Shown piece after piece: positions 14,615 to 23,563 of a stretch of DNA of 64,000 nt. The notes beneath the pieces are model-generated. The model was not told where the DNA came from. It did no database searches and worked only from the letters and a program-made list of their open reading frames with translations. A program made the position numbers and the translations under genes. This DNA is from Nitrobacter sp051912485 (GTDB lineage: Bacteria; Pseudomonadota; Alphaproteobacteria; Rhizobiales; Xanthobacteraceae), in assembly GCF_051912485.1 (NCBI RefSeq), contig NZ_CP196822.1:4026939-4090938 (forward strand), in the 5' to 3' direction. Numbering within the stretch: the first letter of the stretch is position 1; each line of letters starts with the position of its first letter.

Positions 14615-15334
14615 TCACCCGCCTGTCTTGCTTTTTGGCGGATTTTGCCTGGCCCAGGCCGTCCAGAGATCCGGACGTCGCGTCTCAGTCAGGGCTTCCG
14701 CCTCGGCCCGCCGCCAGGCGGCCACTTTGGCATGGTCGCCGGACAGAAGGATATCCGGGATCGGGCGGCCCTCGAACTCCTGCGGGCGGGTGTATTGGGG
14801 ATATTCGAGGAGTCCATGCGAAAAACTCTCATCCGTCCCGGATTCAGCCTTGCCCATCACCCCCGGCAACAGCCGGACGCAGGCATCGATCAGCGTCATC
14901 GCGGCGATTTCGCCCCCTGACAGCACATAATCTCCGATGGACACCTCCTCCAGCCCGCGGGTCTCGATCACCCGCTGGTCCACCCCCTCGAATTGCCCGC
15001 AGACGATCAGCGGCCCTGGTCCCGTGGCGAGTTCCACCACGCGGGACTGGGTCAATGGCCGACCTCGCGGACTCATCAGCAGTCGCGGCCTTTCCAGAGA
15101 CAGTTCCGCCGCGTCGATGGCTTTGGCCAGCACATCGGCGCGCAACACCATGCCTGGTCCGCCGCCGGCCGGGGTGTCATCAACGCTGCGGTGTCGGTCG
15201 GTGGCGGAGTCCCGGATATCGCGGACGTCCAGCGCCCATAGGCCAGTGCCCAGCGCCCTTCCGGCAAGGCTGACGCCGAGCGGCCCCGGAAACATTTCGG
15301 GAAACAGGGTCAGGACTGTCGCGTGCCAGGTCAT
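14615..15334 (-). CDS. trmD: tRNA (guanine-37-N1)-methyltransferase
   Basis: This 239-residue SPOUT enzyme methylates G37 of tRNAs that read codons starting with C or G, using S-adenosylmethionine, and so prevents frameshifts. Trefoil-knot signatures are present: DDTPAGGGPGMVLRADV, LMSPRGRPLTQ, VCGQFEGVDQRVIE, and EVSIGDYVLSGGEIAAM. The C-terminal RPQEFEGRPIPDILLSGDH is also typical. Length is normal. It follows rimM after 161 bases that contain a repeat. Confidence 0.96.
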   Translation of the reverse strand: MTWHATVLTLFPEMFPGPLGVSLAGRALGTGLWALDVRDIRDSATDRHRSVDDTPAGGGPGMVLRADVLAKAIDAAELSLERPRLLMSPRGRPLTQSRVVELATGPGPLIVCGQFEGVDQRVIETRGLEEVSIGDYVLSGGEIAAMTLIDACVRLLPGVMGKAESGTDESFSHGLLEYPQYTRPQEFEGRPIPDILLSGDHAKVAAWRRAEAEALTETRRPDLWTAWARQNPPKSKTGG

Positions 15335-15358
15335 CGATAAGCTCGTGGCTCAATAGCT

Positions 15359-15468
15359 GTCATGGCGGGCTAAAGCGCGAAGCGCGTCTTCGTACAGGCG
15401 TCCCGACCATCTACGTCTTTGACATAGAGAAAGACAGACGTGGATGCTCGGGACAAGCCGGGCATGAC
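15359..15468. repeat. Intergenic palindromic repeat (GTCATGGCGGGC type) between rimM and trmD
   Basis: GTCATGGCGGGCT at the left matches the reverse complement of AGCCGGGCATGAC at the right. Inside, CGTCCCGACCATCTACGTC is nearly complementary to GACGTGGATGCTCGGGA. This repeat type is, from memory, abundant between genes of Bradyrhizobium and relatives. Confidence 0.7.
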
Positions 15469-15495
15469 GAAGAACTGGGAAGTTACTTGCACCGA

Positions 15496-16017
15496 CTAAA
15501 CGGAATCCGGTTCGTCGCCCTCGATCTCGCCGGGCATCTCGATCACCACACGTCCGCCAGCGATATCCACGGTCGGCACCACCGCATCGGTGAACGGCAG
15601 CATCAGCGTCGGACCGTGCGCGGGGGCGATCTCGATGATGTCGCCGGCGCCGAAATTGTGGATGGCCGCGACGCTTCCGAGCGGCTTGCCGGCCGCGTCG
15701 ACGGCGGCAAGACCGATCAGGTCGGCGTGGTAGAATTCGCCCTCGTCTGTCCCGGGAAGCGTGTCGCGCGCGATGTAGAGTTCAATGCCGTTGAGTCGTT
15801 CGGCCTCCTCGCGCGTGGTCACGCCCGTAAGCGTTGCGACGAGATGGTCCTTGGCCGGGCGCGCGCGCGCCACTTCAAGCTGCCGCGTGCCATCCTTTGT
15901 CGAGAGCGGGCCGTATCGCGTCACCGCAAAAGGATCTTCAGTGAAGGTCCACAGCCGCACCTCGCCGCGCAGGCCATGCGGGGCGCCGATTCGGGCCACG
16001 CAGACTCGCGCTGTCAT
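15496..16017 (-). CDS. rimM: 16S rRNA processing protein RimM
   Basis: This 173-residue protein binds ribosomal protein S19 and assists maturation of the 30S head. The N-terminal barrel begins VCVARIGAPHGLRGEVRLWTF. The second, PRC-barrel domain contains EFYHADLIGLAAVD, the GSVAAIHNFGAGDIIEI segment, and the typical end with VLMLPFTDAVVPTVDI-like residues. It follows rpsP after 12 bases and is clearly co-transcribed with it. Confidence 0.94.
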   Translation of the reverse strand: MTARVCVARIGAPHGLRGEVRLWTFTEDPFAVTRYGPLSTKDGTRQLEVARARPAKDHLVATLTGVTTREEAERLNGIELYIARDTLPGTDEGEFYHADLIGLAAVDAAGKPLGSVAAIHNFGAGDIIEIAPAHGPTLMLPFTDAVVPTVDIAGGRVVIEMPGEIEGDEPDSV

Positions 16018-16029
16018 GCCGGTTCAGCC

Positions 16030-16362
16030 TCAGGACTTCGCGGCGGCTTCGGCGGCGGCCTTGCGCTCCTTGCGCGGCACGGCCTTCTCCGGATTGTTGC
16101 GGGCTGCGCGTTTCTTGACGCCGGCGGCATCGAGGAAACGGGCCACGCGGTCGGACGGCTGTGCGCCCTTGGCGAGCCAGGCCTTGACCTTGTCGAGGTC
16201 GAGCTTGAGGCGGTCGGCATTGTCCTTCGGCATCAGCGGATTGAAGTGGCCAAGCCGCTCGATGAAACGGCCGTCGCGCGGATAGCGTGAATCGGCGACA
16301 ACGACATGATAGACCGGCCGCTTCTTGGTGCCGGCACGGGCGAGGCGGATCACGACGGGCAT
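16030..16362 (-). CDS. rpsP: 30S ribosomal protein S16
   Basis: This 110-residue ribosomal protein starts MPVVIRLARAGTKKRPVYHV and continues with VVADSRYPRDGRFIERLG and FNPLMPKDNADRLKLD, all hallmarks of S16. The tail after residue 85 is rich in Lys, Arg and Ala, the usual alphaproteobacterial extension. AGGAGAACTCA precedes the ATG. It is the first gene of the rpsP-rimM-trmD-rplS block. Confidence 0.97.
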   Translation of the reverse strand: MPVVIRLARAGTKKRPVYHVVVADSRYPRDGRFIERLGHFNPLMPKDNADRLKLDLDKVKAWLAKGAQPSDRVARFLDAAGVKKRAARNNPEKAVPRKERKAAAEAAAKS

Positions 16363-16399
16363 TGAGTTCTCCTGTTAGAATCGCGGTTGTTGTTCTGCG

Positions 16400-16498
16400 T
16401 CGTTACGGGATGCGTGCGCAGCACGCAGACCCGGAATCTCGGCAATCTTTCACATCGGGATTCCGAGTTCGGCTCTGCGAGCCGCCCCGGAATGACGA
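16400..16498. repeat. Intergenic palindromic repeat between ffh and rpsP
   Basis: TCGTTACGGG and CCCGGAATGACGA form imperfect ends, and CCGGAATCTCG is nearly complementary to CGGGATTCCGAG inside. It resembles the repeat at 5407-5530 in its ATGACGA end. Confidence 0.55.
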
Positions 16499-16504
16499 AT
16501 TCCT

Positions 16505-18049
16505 TCATTTCTTCTTCCCTGGGAAACGGCCGAGGCCGGGCAGCGTCGGTCTGCCGCCGAGGCCGGTGAGGCCGGGAAGGTTGGGCAGGCCGCCACGCAA
16601 TCCCGCCGGCATATCCTTCGGCATTTGCGGCAGGCCGTCGGCGCCTTTCGGCATTTTCTCCGCCAGCGCTTTCATCTGTTCGGGCGTGGGCATCGGCGTG
16701 CCACCGCCGAAACCCATGGCCTGCGCGATGCCGGCGAGGGGACCGCGCTTGCCCGTTCCCATCATCTTCATCATGTCGGCCATGCTGCGATGCATCTTGA
16801 GAAGCTTGTTGACCTCCTCGACCTTCTGGCCGGCGCCGGCAGCGATGCGTCGCTTGCGGCTGGCCTTCAGGAGATCGGGATGCTTGCGCTCCTGTCGCGT
16901 CATCGAATCGATCACCGCGACCTGGCGCTTGATGATCCTGTCGTCGAGACCGGCCGCCGCGATCTGGTTCTTCATCTTGGCGACGCCGGGCATCATGCCC
17001 ATCAGGCCGGATATGCCGCCCATGTTCGCCATCTGCAGCAATTGCTCGCGCATGTCGTTGAGGTCGAACAGGCCCTTGCGCATCTTCTCAGTGGTGCGCG
17101 CGGCTTTTTCGGCGTCGATATTGGCGGCGGCCTTTTCGACCAGCGTGACCACGTCGCCCATGCCGAGGATGCGGCCGGCGATGCGGGAGGGATGGAAATC
17201 CTCCAGCGCGTCGGTCTTTTCTCCGGTGCCGATCAGCTTGATCGGTTTGCCGGTGACCTGACGCATCGACAGCGCGGCGCCGCCGCGGCCGTCGCCGTCG
17301 ACGCGGGTCAGCACGATGCCGGTGAGGCCGACACGCTCATCGAACGAACGCGCGAGGTTCACCGCGTCCTGACCGGTCAGCGCGTCCGCGACCAGCAGCA
17401 CTTCATGCGGCTGGGCGACGGCTTTGATGTTCGCCGCCTCAGACATCATCTCTTCGTCGAGCGTGGTGCGACCGGCGGTGTCGAGCAGCACCACGTCGTA
17501 GCCGCCGAGCTTGCCGGCTTCCAGCGCGCGGCGCGCGATCTGCTCGGGCTTCTGGCCCGCGACGATCGGCAGCGTCTGGACCTCGAGATCGCGGCCAAGC
17601 ACTGCGAGCTGTTCCATCGCCGCCGGCCGATAGATGTCGAGCGAGGCCATCAGGACTTTACGTTTGTCGCGCTCGGTCAGCCGCCGCGCCAGTTTAGCCG
17701 TCGTGGTGGTCTTGCCCGAGCCTTGCAGGCCGACCATCATGATGGTGACCGGCGGCACGGCATTGAGGTCGATGGTCTGGCCATCGTCGCCGAGCGTGGC
17801 GATCAGCTCGTCATGGACGATCTTCACCACCATCTGGCCGGGCGTCACCGATTTGACGACGGTGGCGCCGATCGCCTGCTCGCGAACCTTGTCGGTGAAG
17901 CTGCGCACCACGTCGAGCGAGACGTCGGCTTCGAGAAGCGCCCGGCGCACCTCGCGCATGGCGGCGTCGACATCGGCTTCCGTCAGCGCGCCGCGCCGCG
18001 TCAGCCGATCCAGAATGCCGCCGAGCCTTTCCGACAGATTGTCGAACAT
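16505..18049 (-). CDS. ffh: Signal recognition particle protein Ffh
   Basis: This 514-residue GTPase binds 4.5S RNA and signal sequences of membrane proteins and docks with FtsY. It has the N domain (MFDNLSERLGGILDRLTRRG), the G domain with P-loop GLQGSGKTTT, DTAGRTTLDEEM, and TRVDGDGRGGAALS, and a Met-rich M domain (TGLMGMMPGV and onward). The C-terminal Gly/Pro/Leu tail ending GRFPGKKK is common in Rhizobiales. It is transcribed towards rpsP, with a repeat in between. Confidence 0.97.
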   Translation of the reverse strand: MFDNLSERLGGILDRLTRRGALTEADVDAAMREVRRALLEADVSLDVVRSFTDKVREQAIGATVVKSVTPGQMVVKIVHDELIATLGDDGQTIDLNAVPPVTIMMVGLQGSGKTTTTAKLARRLTERDKRKVLMASLDIYRPAAMEQLAVLGRDLEVQTLPIVAGQKPEQIARRALEAGKLGGYDVVLLDTAGRTTLDEEMMSEAANIKAVAQPHEVLLVADALTGQDAVNLARSFDERVGLTGIVLTRVDGDGRGGAALSMRQVTGKPIKLIGTGEKTDALEDFHPSRIAGRILGMGDVVTLVEKAAANIDAEKAARTTEKMRKGLFDLNDMREQLLQMANMGGISGLMGMMPGVAKMKNQIAAAGLDDRIIKRQVAVIDSMTRQERKHPDLLKASRKRRIAAGAGQKVEEVNKLLKMHRSMADMMKMMGTGKRGPLAGIAQAMGFGGGTPMPTPEQMKALAEKMPKGADGLPQMPKDMPAGLRGGLPNLPGLTGLGGRPTLPGLGRFPGKKK

Positions 18050-18495
18050 GAGCCGTTCCTGGTTCTTACCCCCTTGTGAGAGGGGGCCACGAGTGCATTT
18101 TGGCGCGCGCCAGCACCAAATTCCAAAACACGTTTACGCCCGAGGGCGCATAGCGCTGTCGGGCGTTGACCTCCGGCCCCTGCGGCCGGTCGGCGGGTCG
18201 AAAAGAACGTCTTTTCGAGAGGTGGGCGGATTTACATGGAAAGGCTGCGGCAAGTCAAGAAAGATCGAACCGTACTGTCGCGTGAGATTTATATAAGAAG
18301 CTGATAATATTGGTTTATTCAGCAATATCTGCGGCAAGACATGCCCGCGTTGTAAATGTCCTGCGTCAATCCCATGTCGGAAGTGTCCCTGCCGGCTATT
18401 TCCGCTCTCTCACCCACCAACCGTGCCATGGACCCGCCGCCGACTGCCTTCGCTGGCATCACCGCCGCCGGTTTCCGTCATTTTGGGCGTTCCGA
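18050..18495. other. 446-base gap between divergent ffh and the MBL hydrolase gene
   Basis: The gap should hold both promoters. An AT-rich patch lies near 18285-18320. On the minus strand, 18070-18190 reads as a short open frame (VNARQRYAPSGVNVFWNL...) of plausible composition, but it has no start signal and I recognise nothing in it. A TACCCCCTTGTGAGAGGGGG hairpin lies just upstream of ffh. Confidence 0.4.
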
Positions 18496-19470
18496 ATGAA
18501 AACCTACGACGGTCCGGTCTCCGATCATTTCGACGGCACGCATTTCTTCGATCCCGACGGCGCACCGCTCAGGCTCTCTGAGGTGCTGCGCTGGCAATTC
18601 AGCCGCGGCCGTGAGCGCCATAAGTGGCCCGAATGGGCGCCGTCGCCCTATTCCGACACGCCGCCACCGAGCGTGACGAGGGGCGTGCGGTTCTCATTTG
18701 TGGGGCATGCGAGCTGGCTGATCCAGACCGCTGGGCAAAACATCCTGATCGATCCGGTGTGGTCGAAGCGCGTGTCGCCGTTCTCGTTCGCGGGCCCGAA
18801 GCGCCATAACGATCCAGGCATTGCCTTCGAGGCGCTGCCTCCAATCGATACCGTGCTGGTGTCGCACGGACATTACGATCATCTCGATGTCGCGACGCTG
18901 TCCAAACTTGTAGCAAAATTCGCGCCCCGCGTGATCACGCCGCTTGGCAACGACGTGACCATGCGCGCCGCCGACAGCGCGATCCGCGCCGAGGCCTTCG
19001 ACTGGCATCAGCGTATTGAACTTGCCGATGGACTCGCGGTCACGCTGGTGCCGACGCGGCACTGGTCAGCGCGCGGCATCTTCGATCGCAACAAGACGCT
19101 GTGGGCAAGCTTCGTGCTGGAAACGCCGGCCGGAAAAATCTACATCGTGTGCGACTCCGGTTACGGCAGCGGTGTGCATTTTCGTCGCGTCCGTGAGGCG
19201 CATGGTCCGCTGCGCGCGGCGATTTTGCCCATCGGAGCCTACGAGCCGCGCTGGTTCATGAAGGACATGCACATGAATCCGGCCGATGCCGTGAAGGCGC
19301 TCGCCGATTGCGGCGCCGAGCTTGCGCTGGCGCATCATCACGGCACGTTTCAGCTCACCGACGAGGCGATCGATGCGCCGGAACAGGCTCTTGGCGTGGC
19401 GCTCGATGAGGTTGGCGTTCCGCGCGACCAGTTTTTGGTGCTGAAGCCGGGGCAGGTCCTGGAAATTTGA
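18496..19470 (+). CDS. MBL-fold metal-dependent hydrolase (NAPE-PLD/RomA-like)
   Basis: A 324-residue metallo-beta-lactamase-fold protein. The metal motif VSHGHYDHLD (HxHxDH) is present, as are RHWSARG, the CDSGYGSG segment and AHHHGTF, which supply further metal ligands. The N-terminal block (FDGTHFFDPDG, WPEWAP) and WLIQTAGQNILIDPVWSKR are typical of the group related to N-acylphosphatidylethanolamine phospholipase D. The substrate in bacteria is not known. The start MKTYDGPVSDHFDG at 18496 fits family N-termini. The open frame to 18310 is not supported. Confidence 0.8.
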   Translation: MKTYDGPVSDHFDGTHFFDPDGAPLRLSEVLRWQFSRGRERHKWPEWAPSPYSDTPPPSVTRGVRFSFVGHASWLIQTAGQNILIDPVWSKRVSPFSFAGPKRHNDPGIAFEALPPIDTVLVSHGHYDHLDVATLSKLVAKFAPRVITPLGNDVTMRAADSAIRAEAFDWHQRIELADGLAVTLVPTRHWSARGIFDRNKTLWASFVLETPAGKIYIVCDSGYGSGVHFRRVREAHGPLRAAILPIGAYEPRWFMKDMHMNPADAVKALADCGAELALAHHHGTFQLTDEAIDAPEQALGVALDEVGVPRDQFLVLKPGQVLEI

Positions 19471-19495
19471 GGCGCGGGAATAACGTACCACAGCC

Positions 19496-20215
19496 TCAAG
19501 GGTTCGCCTTGATCTCCCAGGAGACGCTGACTGTCACGCGAAGCGTTTCTTCGCCGGGAGCGATGGCGACCTCTGCGGCCATCGGCGCCGCGGCCCGGCG
19601 ATACATTACCGGCACCGCCGCGCCGTGCTCTGAAATGCTGACCGGCGCGCCGAGCGTAACGCCCGCAGCCTTCGCATAGATTTCCGCCTTGCGCCGAGCG
19701 TCGGCGATCGCCTGCGCGCGTGCGTCGTCGAGCAGCTTCGATGCGTTGGAGACCGTGAAATTGATGCCGCCGATATCATTGGCGCCGGCCGCGGTCACCA
19801 CGTCGATCACGCTGGCGATCTTGGTGACATCGCGCAGCTTGACGGTGACGCGGTTGGTGGCGCGATAGCCGGAGAGGACGTTGGGCCCCGGGCGGTTCTG
19901 ATTGGCATATTGCGGCTGCAGCGACAGTTGCGAGGTCTGATAGTCCTTTTCGGAAATGCCCGCGCCTTTCAGCGCCAGCAGCACCTTTCCCATCGCGTCG
20001 TTGTTGGCGCCGGAGGCCTCGCGCGCAGTCTTGGCGTCGGTCGTGACACCTGCTTCGATCTGCGCCAGATCGGGCGGCGCCGAGATCGAGGCCTCGCCGG
20101 TCACCGAGATCGTCGGCGGCGGCGCCACATCGGCTTGCGCCGGAAACGTCGCCAAAGCAGCGACGGTGGCAACGGCGATCGTGAGAGGGATCCGGTTCTG
20201 CATGGCGGTTCTCAT
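19496..20215 (-). CDS. Periplasmic SIMPL-domain (DUF541) protein
   Basis: A 239-residue protein with a signal peptide (cleaved near AQA, about residue 28) and a SIMPL domain (ISVTGEASISAPPD, then AREASGANNDAMGKVL and DARAQAIADARRKAEIYAKAAG). Such proteins are periplasmic or outer-membrane associated and their role is unclear; some relate to oxidative stress. Its ATG overlaps the stop codon of the upstream gene (ATGA, 20212-20215), so the two are translationally coupled. Confidence 0.8.
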   Translation of the reverse strand: MRTAMQNRIPLTIAVATVAALATFPAQADVAPPPTISVTGEASISAPPDLAQIEAGVTTDAKTAREASGANNDAMGKVLLALKGAGISEKDYQTSQLSLQPQYANQNRPGPNVLSGYRATNRVTVKLRDVTKIASVIDVVTAAGANDIGGINFTVSNASKLLDDARAQAIADARRKAEIYAKAAGVTLGAPVSISEHGAAVPVMYRRAAAPMAAEVAIAPGEETLRVTVSVSWEIKANP

Positions 20216-20940
20216 TTCAGCGGGACATAGACATTGATGACCAGATTGTCTTCCTCGGTCTTCAGCGGATCTGTCATGTACTCCTCGATGAAGGTGTCCT
20301 TGGCCTCGAGCTTCTTGTCGTCGAGGTGGTTGGTGATGGCCTCATAGGTGTTGTCCATGTTGTCGTAGGAGCCGCGATGCACGAACTTCAGCGCTTTGCC
20401 CTCCGGTGATTTGCCCATGCTCATGGTCTTAGGCAGGTCCTTCAGTTCCTGATCGACCGGGACTTCCGCCAGGAATGCGAAGCCGGTGTCGTCGGTCGAC
20501 GTGTAGACGATCATCATGTTGCCGGCGGCTTTGACGCCTTGCTTGTCGAGAACGGCCGCCAGTGACTTGAAGGAATTGATCAGCGTCTCGAACGCAGTGT
20601 CCCAGGTGGCGTTGTTTCTGATGGTCAGGACGGTCTTCGGCGTCAGCGTGAATTCCTCGCCGAAGGGATCGGCGGTCTGCACTGGTGCCGTGGCCGGGGG
20701 CTTCGGGGCTTCGGCGGTCGGGTTCGCCGGCGTCTGCACCTCGGCCGGGGGCGGGGTTGGTGTGGCCGGCGTTGCCGTTCCGGGCGGGGTCGGCGCAGCC
20801 GGCGGGGCGGGAGTTGCGGGCGTCGTCGCGCCGGGAGGTGTCGCGGGCGGCGTCTGGGCGAGGACGGCGGGGAGCCCCAGGGACAAGGCCACCGGGATCA
20901 TTGCGATCGCGAGGTGGCGAAAGAGGCGGGGGCAATTCAT
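20212..20940 (-). CDS. Exported protein with proline-rich linker and GyrI-like domain
   Basis: A 242-residue protein with a signal peptide (MNCPRLFRHLAIAMIPVAL..., cleavage near VLA), a Pro/Ala/Thr linker of roughly 60 residues, and a C-terminal domain from about residue 90. That domain, with KFVHRGSYDNMDNTYEAITNHLDDK and EYMTDPLKTEEDNLVINVYVPLK split across it, resembles GyrI-like/effector-binding (SOUL-like) small-molecule domains. An exported version of this domain is unusual but known in Rhizobiales. GGAGAC precedes the ATG. It overlaps the SIMPL gene by four bases. Confidence 0.7.
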   Translation of the reverse strand: MNCPRLFRHLAIAMIPVALSLGLPAVLAQTPPATPPGATTPATPAPPAAPTPPGTATPATPTPPPAEVQTPANPTAEAPKPPATAPVQTADPFGEEFTLTPKTVLTIRNNATWDTAFETLINSFKSLAAVLDKQGVKAAGNMMIVYTSTDDTGFAFLAEVPVDQELKDLPKTMSMGKSPEGKALKFVHRGSYDNMDNTYEAITNHLDDKKLEAKDTFIEEYMTDPLKTEEDNLVINVYVPLK

Positions 20941-21208
20941 TGAGAGGGTCTCCCTGGTCGTGCTGGCCGATGTCCGCGAGACCCGACCCCTAGCCGTTGT
21001 TACGGGCGGAATTATGCGATGCTTAACACGCGGCTCTGATATCCGACTCATGACAGATATGTCATGTCGCATCGTGGCGGGTGTGGGGCACTGAGACGGA
21101 TTTGCGCTAACGATAGCGGGCGCCGGTCGCACTGGCCAACCACCGCGCATTCGCCATATAAAGTCGCGATGGCTGCCGGGAAAATGGACGCCGGAAACTG
21201 GACACCGG

Positions 21209-22081
21209 ATGGGCGCGCTCGCAAACCACGCTTTCAGCAAGATGAACGGCATCGGCAACGAAATCGTCGTAGTCGATCTGCGTGACCGTCCCGCCGCGGT
21301 GACGGCCGAGGAGGCGCGTGCGGTCGCATCACCGGCCGGCGTCCCCTATGATCAGTTGATGGTCCTGCAACCCCCGCGACTGCCCGGCACCGAAGCATTC
21401 GTCCATATCTATAATAACGACGGTTCGGAAGCGAACGCTTGCGGCAACGGCATGCGCTGCGTGGCCCGGCAGGTGTTCGAGGCCACGGGCAAGGCTGCGC
21501 TGACCTTCGAAACCCGCGCCGGGCTGTTGAATTGCTGGCAGGGACCCGCGCCCGATCTTTATACCGTCGACATGGGACCGCCCAAGTTCGGCTGGCGGGA
21601 CATCCCGCTCGCCGAGGAATTCCGCGATACCCGTTATATTGAATTACAGGTCGGGCCGATCGATGCGCCGGTGCTGCATTCGCCGTCGGTCGTCAGCATG
21701 GGCAATCCGCATGCGATCTTCTGGGTCGACGACGTCAACGCTTATGATCTCGAGCGCTTCGGGCCGCTGCTGGAGAACCATCCGATCTTTCCCGAGCGCG
21801 CCAACATCACGCTGGCGCACATCGTCGACCGCCATCACATCGTGATGCGGACCTGGGAGCGTGGCGCGGGCCTGACCAGGGCCTGCGGTTCGGCGGCCTG
21901 CGCGACGGCGGTAGCGGCAGCGCGGCTCAAGCGGGCCAACCGCATTGTCGATATGGCGCTCCCCGGCGGTGGTCTGACCATCGAGTGGCGCGAGCGCGAC
22001 GATCATGTGCTGATGACCGGTCCGGCCGTGTTCGAACATGCCGGCACCTTCGATCCGGCGCTGTTCGCCAGCGTCGCCTAA
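21209..22081 (+). CDS. dapF: Diaminopimelate epimerase
   Basis: This 290-residue enzyme converts LL- to meso-diaminopimelate for lysine and peptidoglycan. The two catalytic cysteines are visible: Cys78 in NACGNGMRC and Cys226 in RACGSAACAT. Other signatures are MNGIGNEIVVVD and the VSMGNPHAIFWVDD segment. The start MGALANHAFSKMNG fits rhizobial DapF. The last stop-codon base is the first base of the mtaB ATG (TAATG), so the two genes form an operon. Confidence 0.96.
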   Translation: MGALANHAFSKMNGIGNEIVVVDLRDRPAAVTAEEARAVASPAGVPYDQLMVLQPPRLPGTEAFVHIYNNDGSEANACGNGMRCVARQVFEATGKAALTFETRAGLLNCWQGPAPDLYTVDMGPPKFGWRDIPLAEEFRDTRYIELQVGPIDAPVLHSPSVVSMGNPHAIFWVDDVNAYDLERFGPLLENHPIFPERANITLAHIVDRHHIVMRTWERGAGLTRACGSAACATAVAAARLKRANRIVDMALPGGGLTIEWRERDDHVLMTGPAVFEHAGTFDPALFASVA

Positions 22082-23382
22082 TGACCGTCGACGTCGTCAC
22101 CTTCGGCTGCCGGCTCAATGCCTTCGAATCCGAAGTCATCCGTCGCAATGCGAGCGACGCTGTCCTCGACGACGTCGTCATTATCAACAGCTGCGCCGTC
22201 ACCAACGAAGCGGTGGCGCAGGCGCGGCAATCGATCCGCCGGCTGAAGCGCGAGCGGCCGTCAGCGCGCATCGTCGTCACCGGTTGTGCGGCACAGATAG
22301 AGCCGACGATGTTTGCGCAGATGGCCGAAGTCGATCGCGTGATCGGCAACGACGACAAGATGCGCGGTGACACCTGGCGCGACGTGCGGACCGCATTGGC
22401 CGCAGTGCCCGATTTCGGGATCGCGTGCGAGGAAAAAATCGCGGTCGCCGACATCATGGCGGTGACCGAGATGGCGCCGCATCTCGTCGATGGCTTTCAA
22501 GGCGGCCTGCCCCGCGCCTTCGTGCAGGTGCAGAACGGCTGCGATCATCGCTGCACCTTCTGCATCATTCCTTTCGGGCGCGGCAATTCGCGCTCGGTGC
22601 CGATGGGCGCGGTTGTCGATCAGGTGCGTGTGCTCGTCGAGGCCGGTCATGCGGAAATCGTGCTGACCGGGGTCGATCTCACAAGCTACGGCGCCGATCT
22701 GCCGGGCGCGCCGAGACTGGGCGGATTGGTCAAGCGGATATTGCGGCATGTGCCGGAGATGAGGCGGCTGCGAATCTCCTCGATCGATTCGATCGAGGTG
22801 GACCGGGATCTGCTCGATGCGGTCGCGAACGAGGAGCGGCTGATGCCGCATGTGCATCTGTCGCTGCAATCCGGCGACGACATGATCCTGAAGCGGATGA
22901 AGCGGCGGCATACGCGTCGGGATGCCATCGACTTCTGTGCGCAGGTGCGGCGGCTGAGGCCGGACATTGCTTTCGGCGCCGACATCATCGCCGGTTTTCC
23001 AACCGAGACCGATGCCATGTTCGCGCGATCGCTTGAGCTCGTCGCGGACTGCGATCTCACCTTCCTGCATGTGTTTCCCTACTCGCCGCGTCCGGGGACG
23101 CCGGCGGCGCGGATGCCACAGGTCTCGGGTGAGATCGTCAGGGACCGCGCCAGGCAGTTGCGCGTCGCCGCTGGAGCCGCGCTGCGGCTGCGGCTGGACG
23201 CGGAGGTCGGTGCGACGCGTCAGGTGTTGATCGAAAGCGCCACCCAGGGGCGCACCGAGCATTTTGTCCCGGTGGCGATTACAGGAGAGACGCCCGGCGT
23301 GGTGCGAGCGCTGAGGGTGGCAGGGCACGATGGTGAGCGGCTGCAGGTGGAATGGGGACGAGCGATCCTTTCGTTATCGTGA
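22081..23382 (+). CDS. mtaB: tRNA t6A37 methylthiotransferase
   Basis: A 433-residue radical-SAM enzyme that adds a methylthio group to threonylcarbamoyladenosine-37 of tRNAs reading ANN codons. It carries the N-terminal UPF0004 cluster domain (FGCRLNAFES, INSCAVTNEA, VTGCAAQ), the radical SAM motif CDHRCTFC, and a C-terminal TRAM-like region. The dapF-mtaB order with overlapping codons is common in alphaproteobacteria, where ftsY often follows. Here ftsY is absent and a sensor kinase follows instead. Confidence 0.93.
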   Translation: MTVDVVTFGCRLNAFESEVIRRNASDAVLDDVVIINSCAVTNEAVAQARQSIRRLKRERPSARIVVTGCAAQIEPTMFAQMAEVDRVIGNDDKMRGDTWRDVRTALAAVPDFGIACEEKIAVADIMAVTEMAPHLVDGFQGGLPRAFVQVQNGCDHRCTFCIIPFGRGNSRSVPMGAVVDQVRVLVEAGHAEIVLTGVDLTSYGADLPGAPRLGGLVKRILRHVPEMRRLRISSIDSIEVDRDLLDAVANEERLMPHVHLSLQSGDDMILKRMKRRHTRRDAIDFCAQVRRLRPDIAFGADIIAGFPTETDAMFARSLELVADCDLTFLHVFPYSPRPGTPAARMPQVSGEIVRDRARQLRVAAGAALRLRLDAEVGATRQVLIESATQGRTEHFVPVAITGETPGVVRALRVAGHDGERLQVEWGRAILSLS

Positions 23383-23563
23383 ATCCCAAAGCCCATTGGC
23401 CGGACTCTGTTAACGATCGTCCCCGAGTTTTGCTCGTTGGGACGGAACCAGGCTGGCGCGGGGCGATTGACGTAGGGCATCGTCAGGGCGGGACGCTGCT
23501 GTTAATAGTTAAAGCCGGCCAAAGATGCGAACGGCTTTATTCTCCTGATTTCCGGGTAGGCGC

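Noticed and set aside
16625..18079. A 484-residue plus-strand open frame opposite ffh
   Set aside because: Antisense shadow of ffh; no ribosome site and no natural protein composition.
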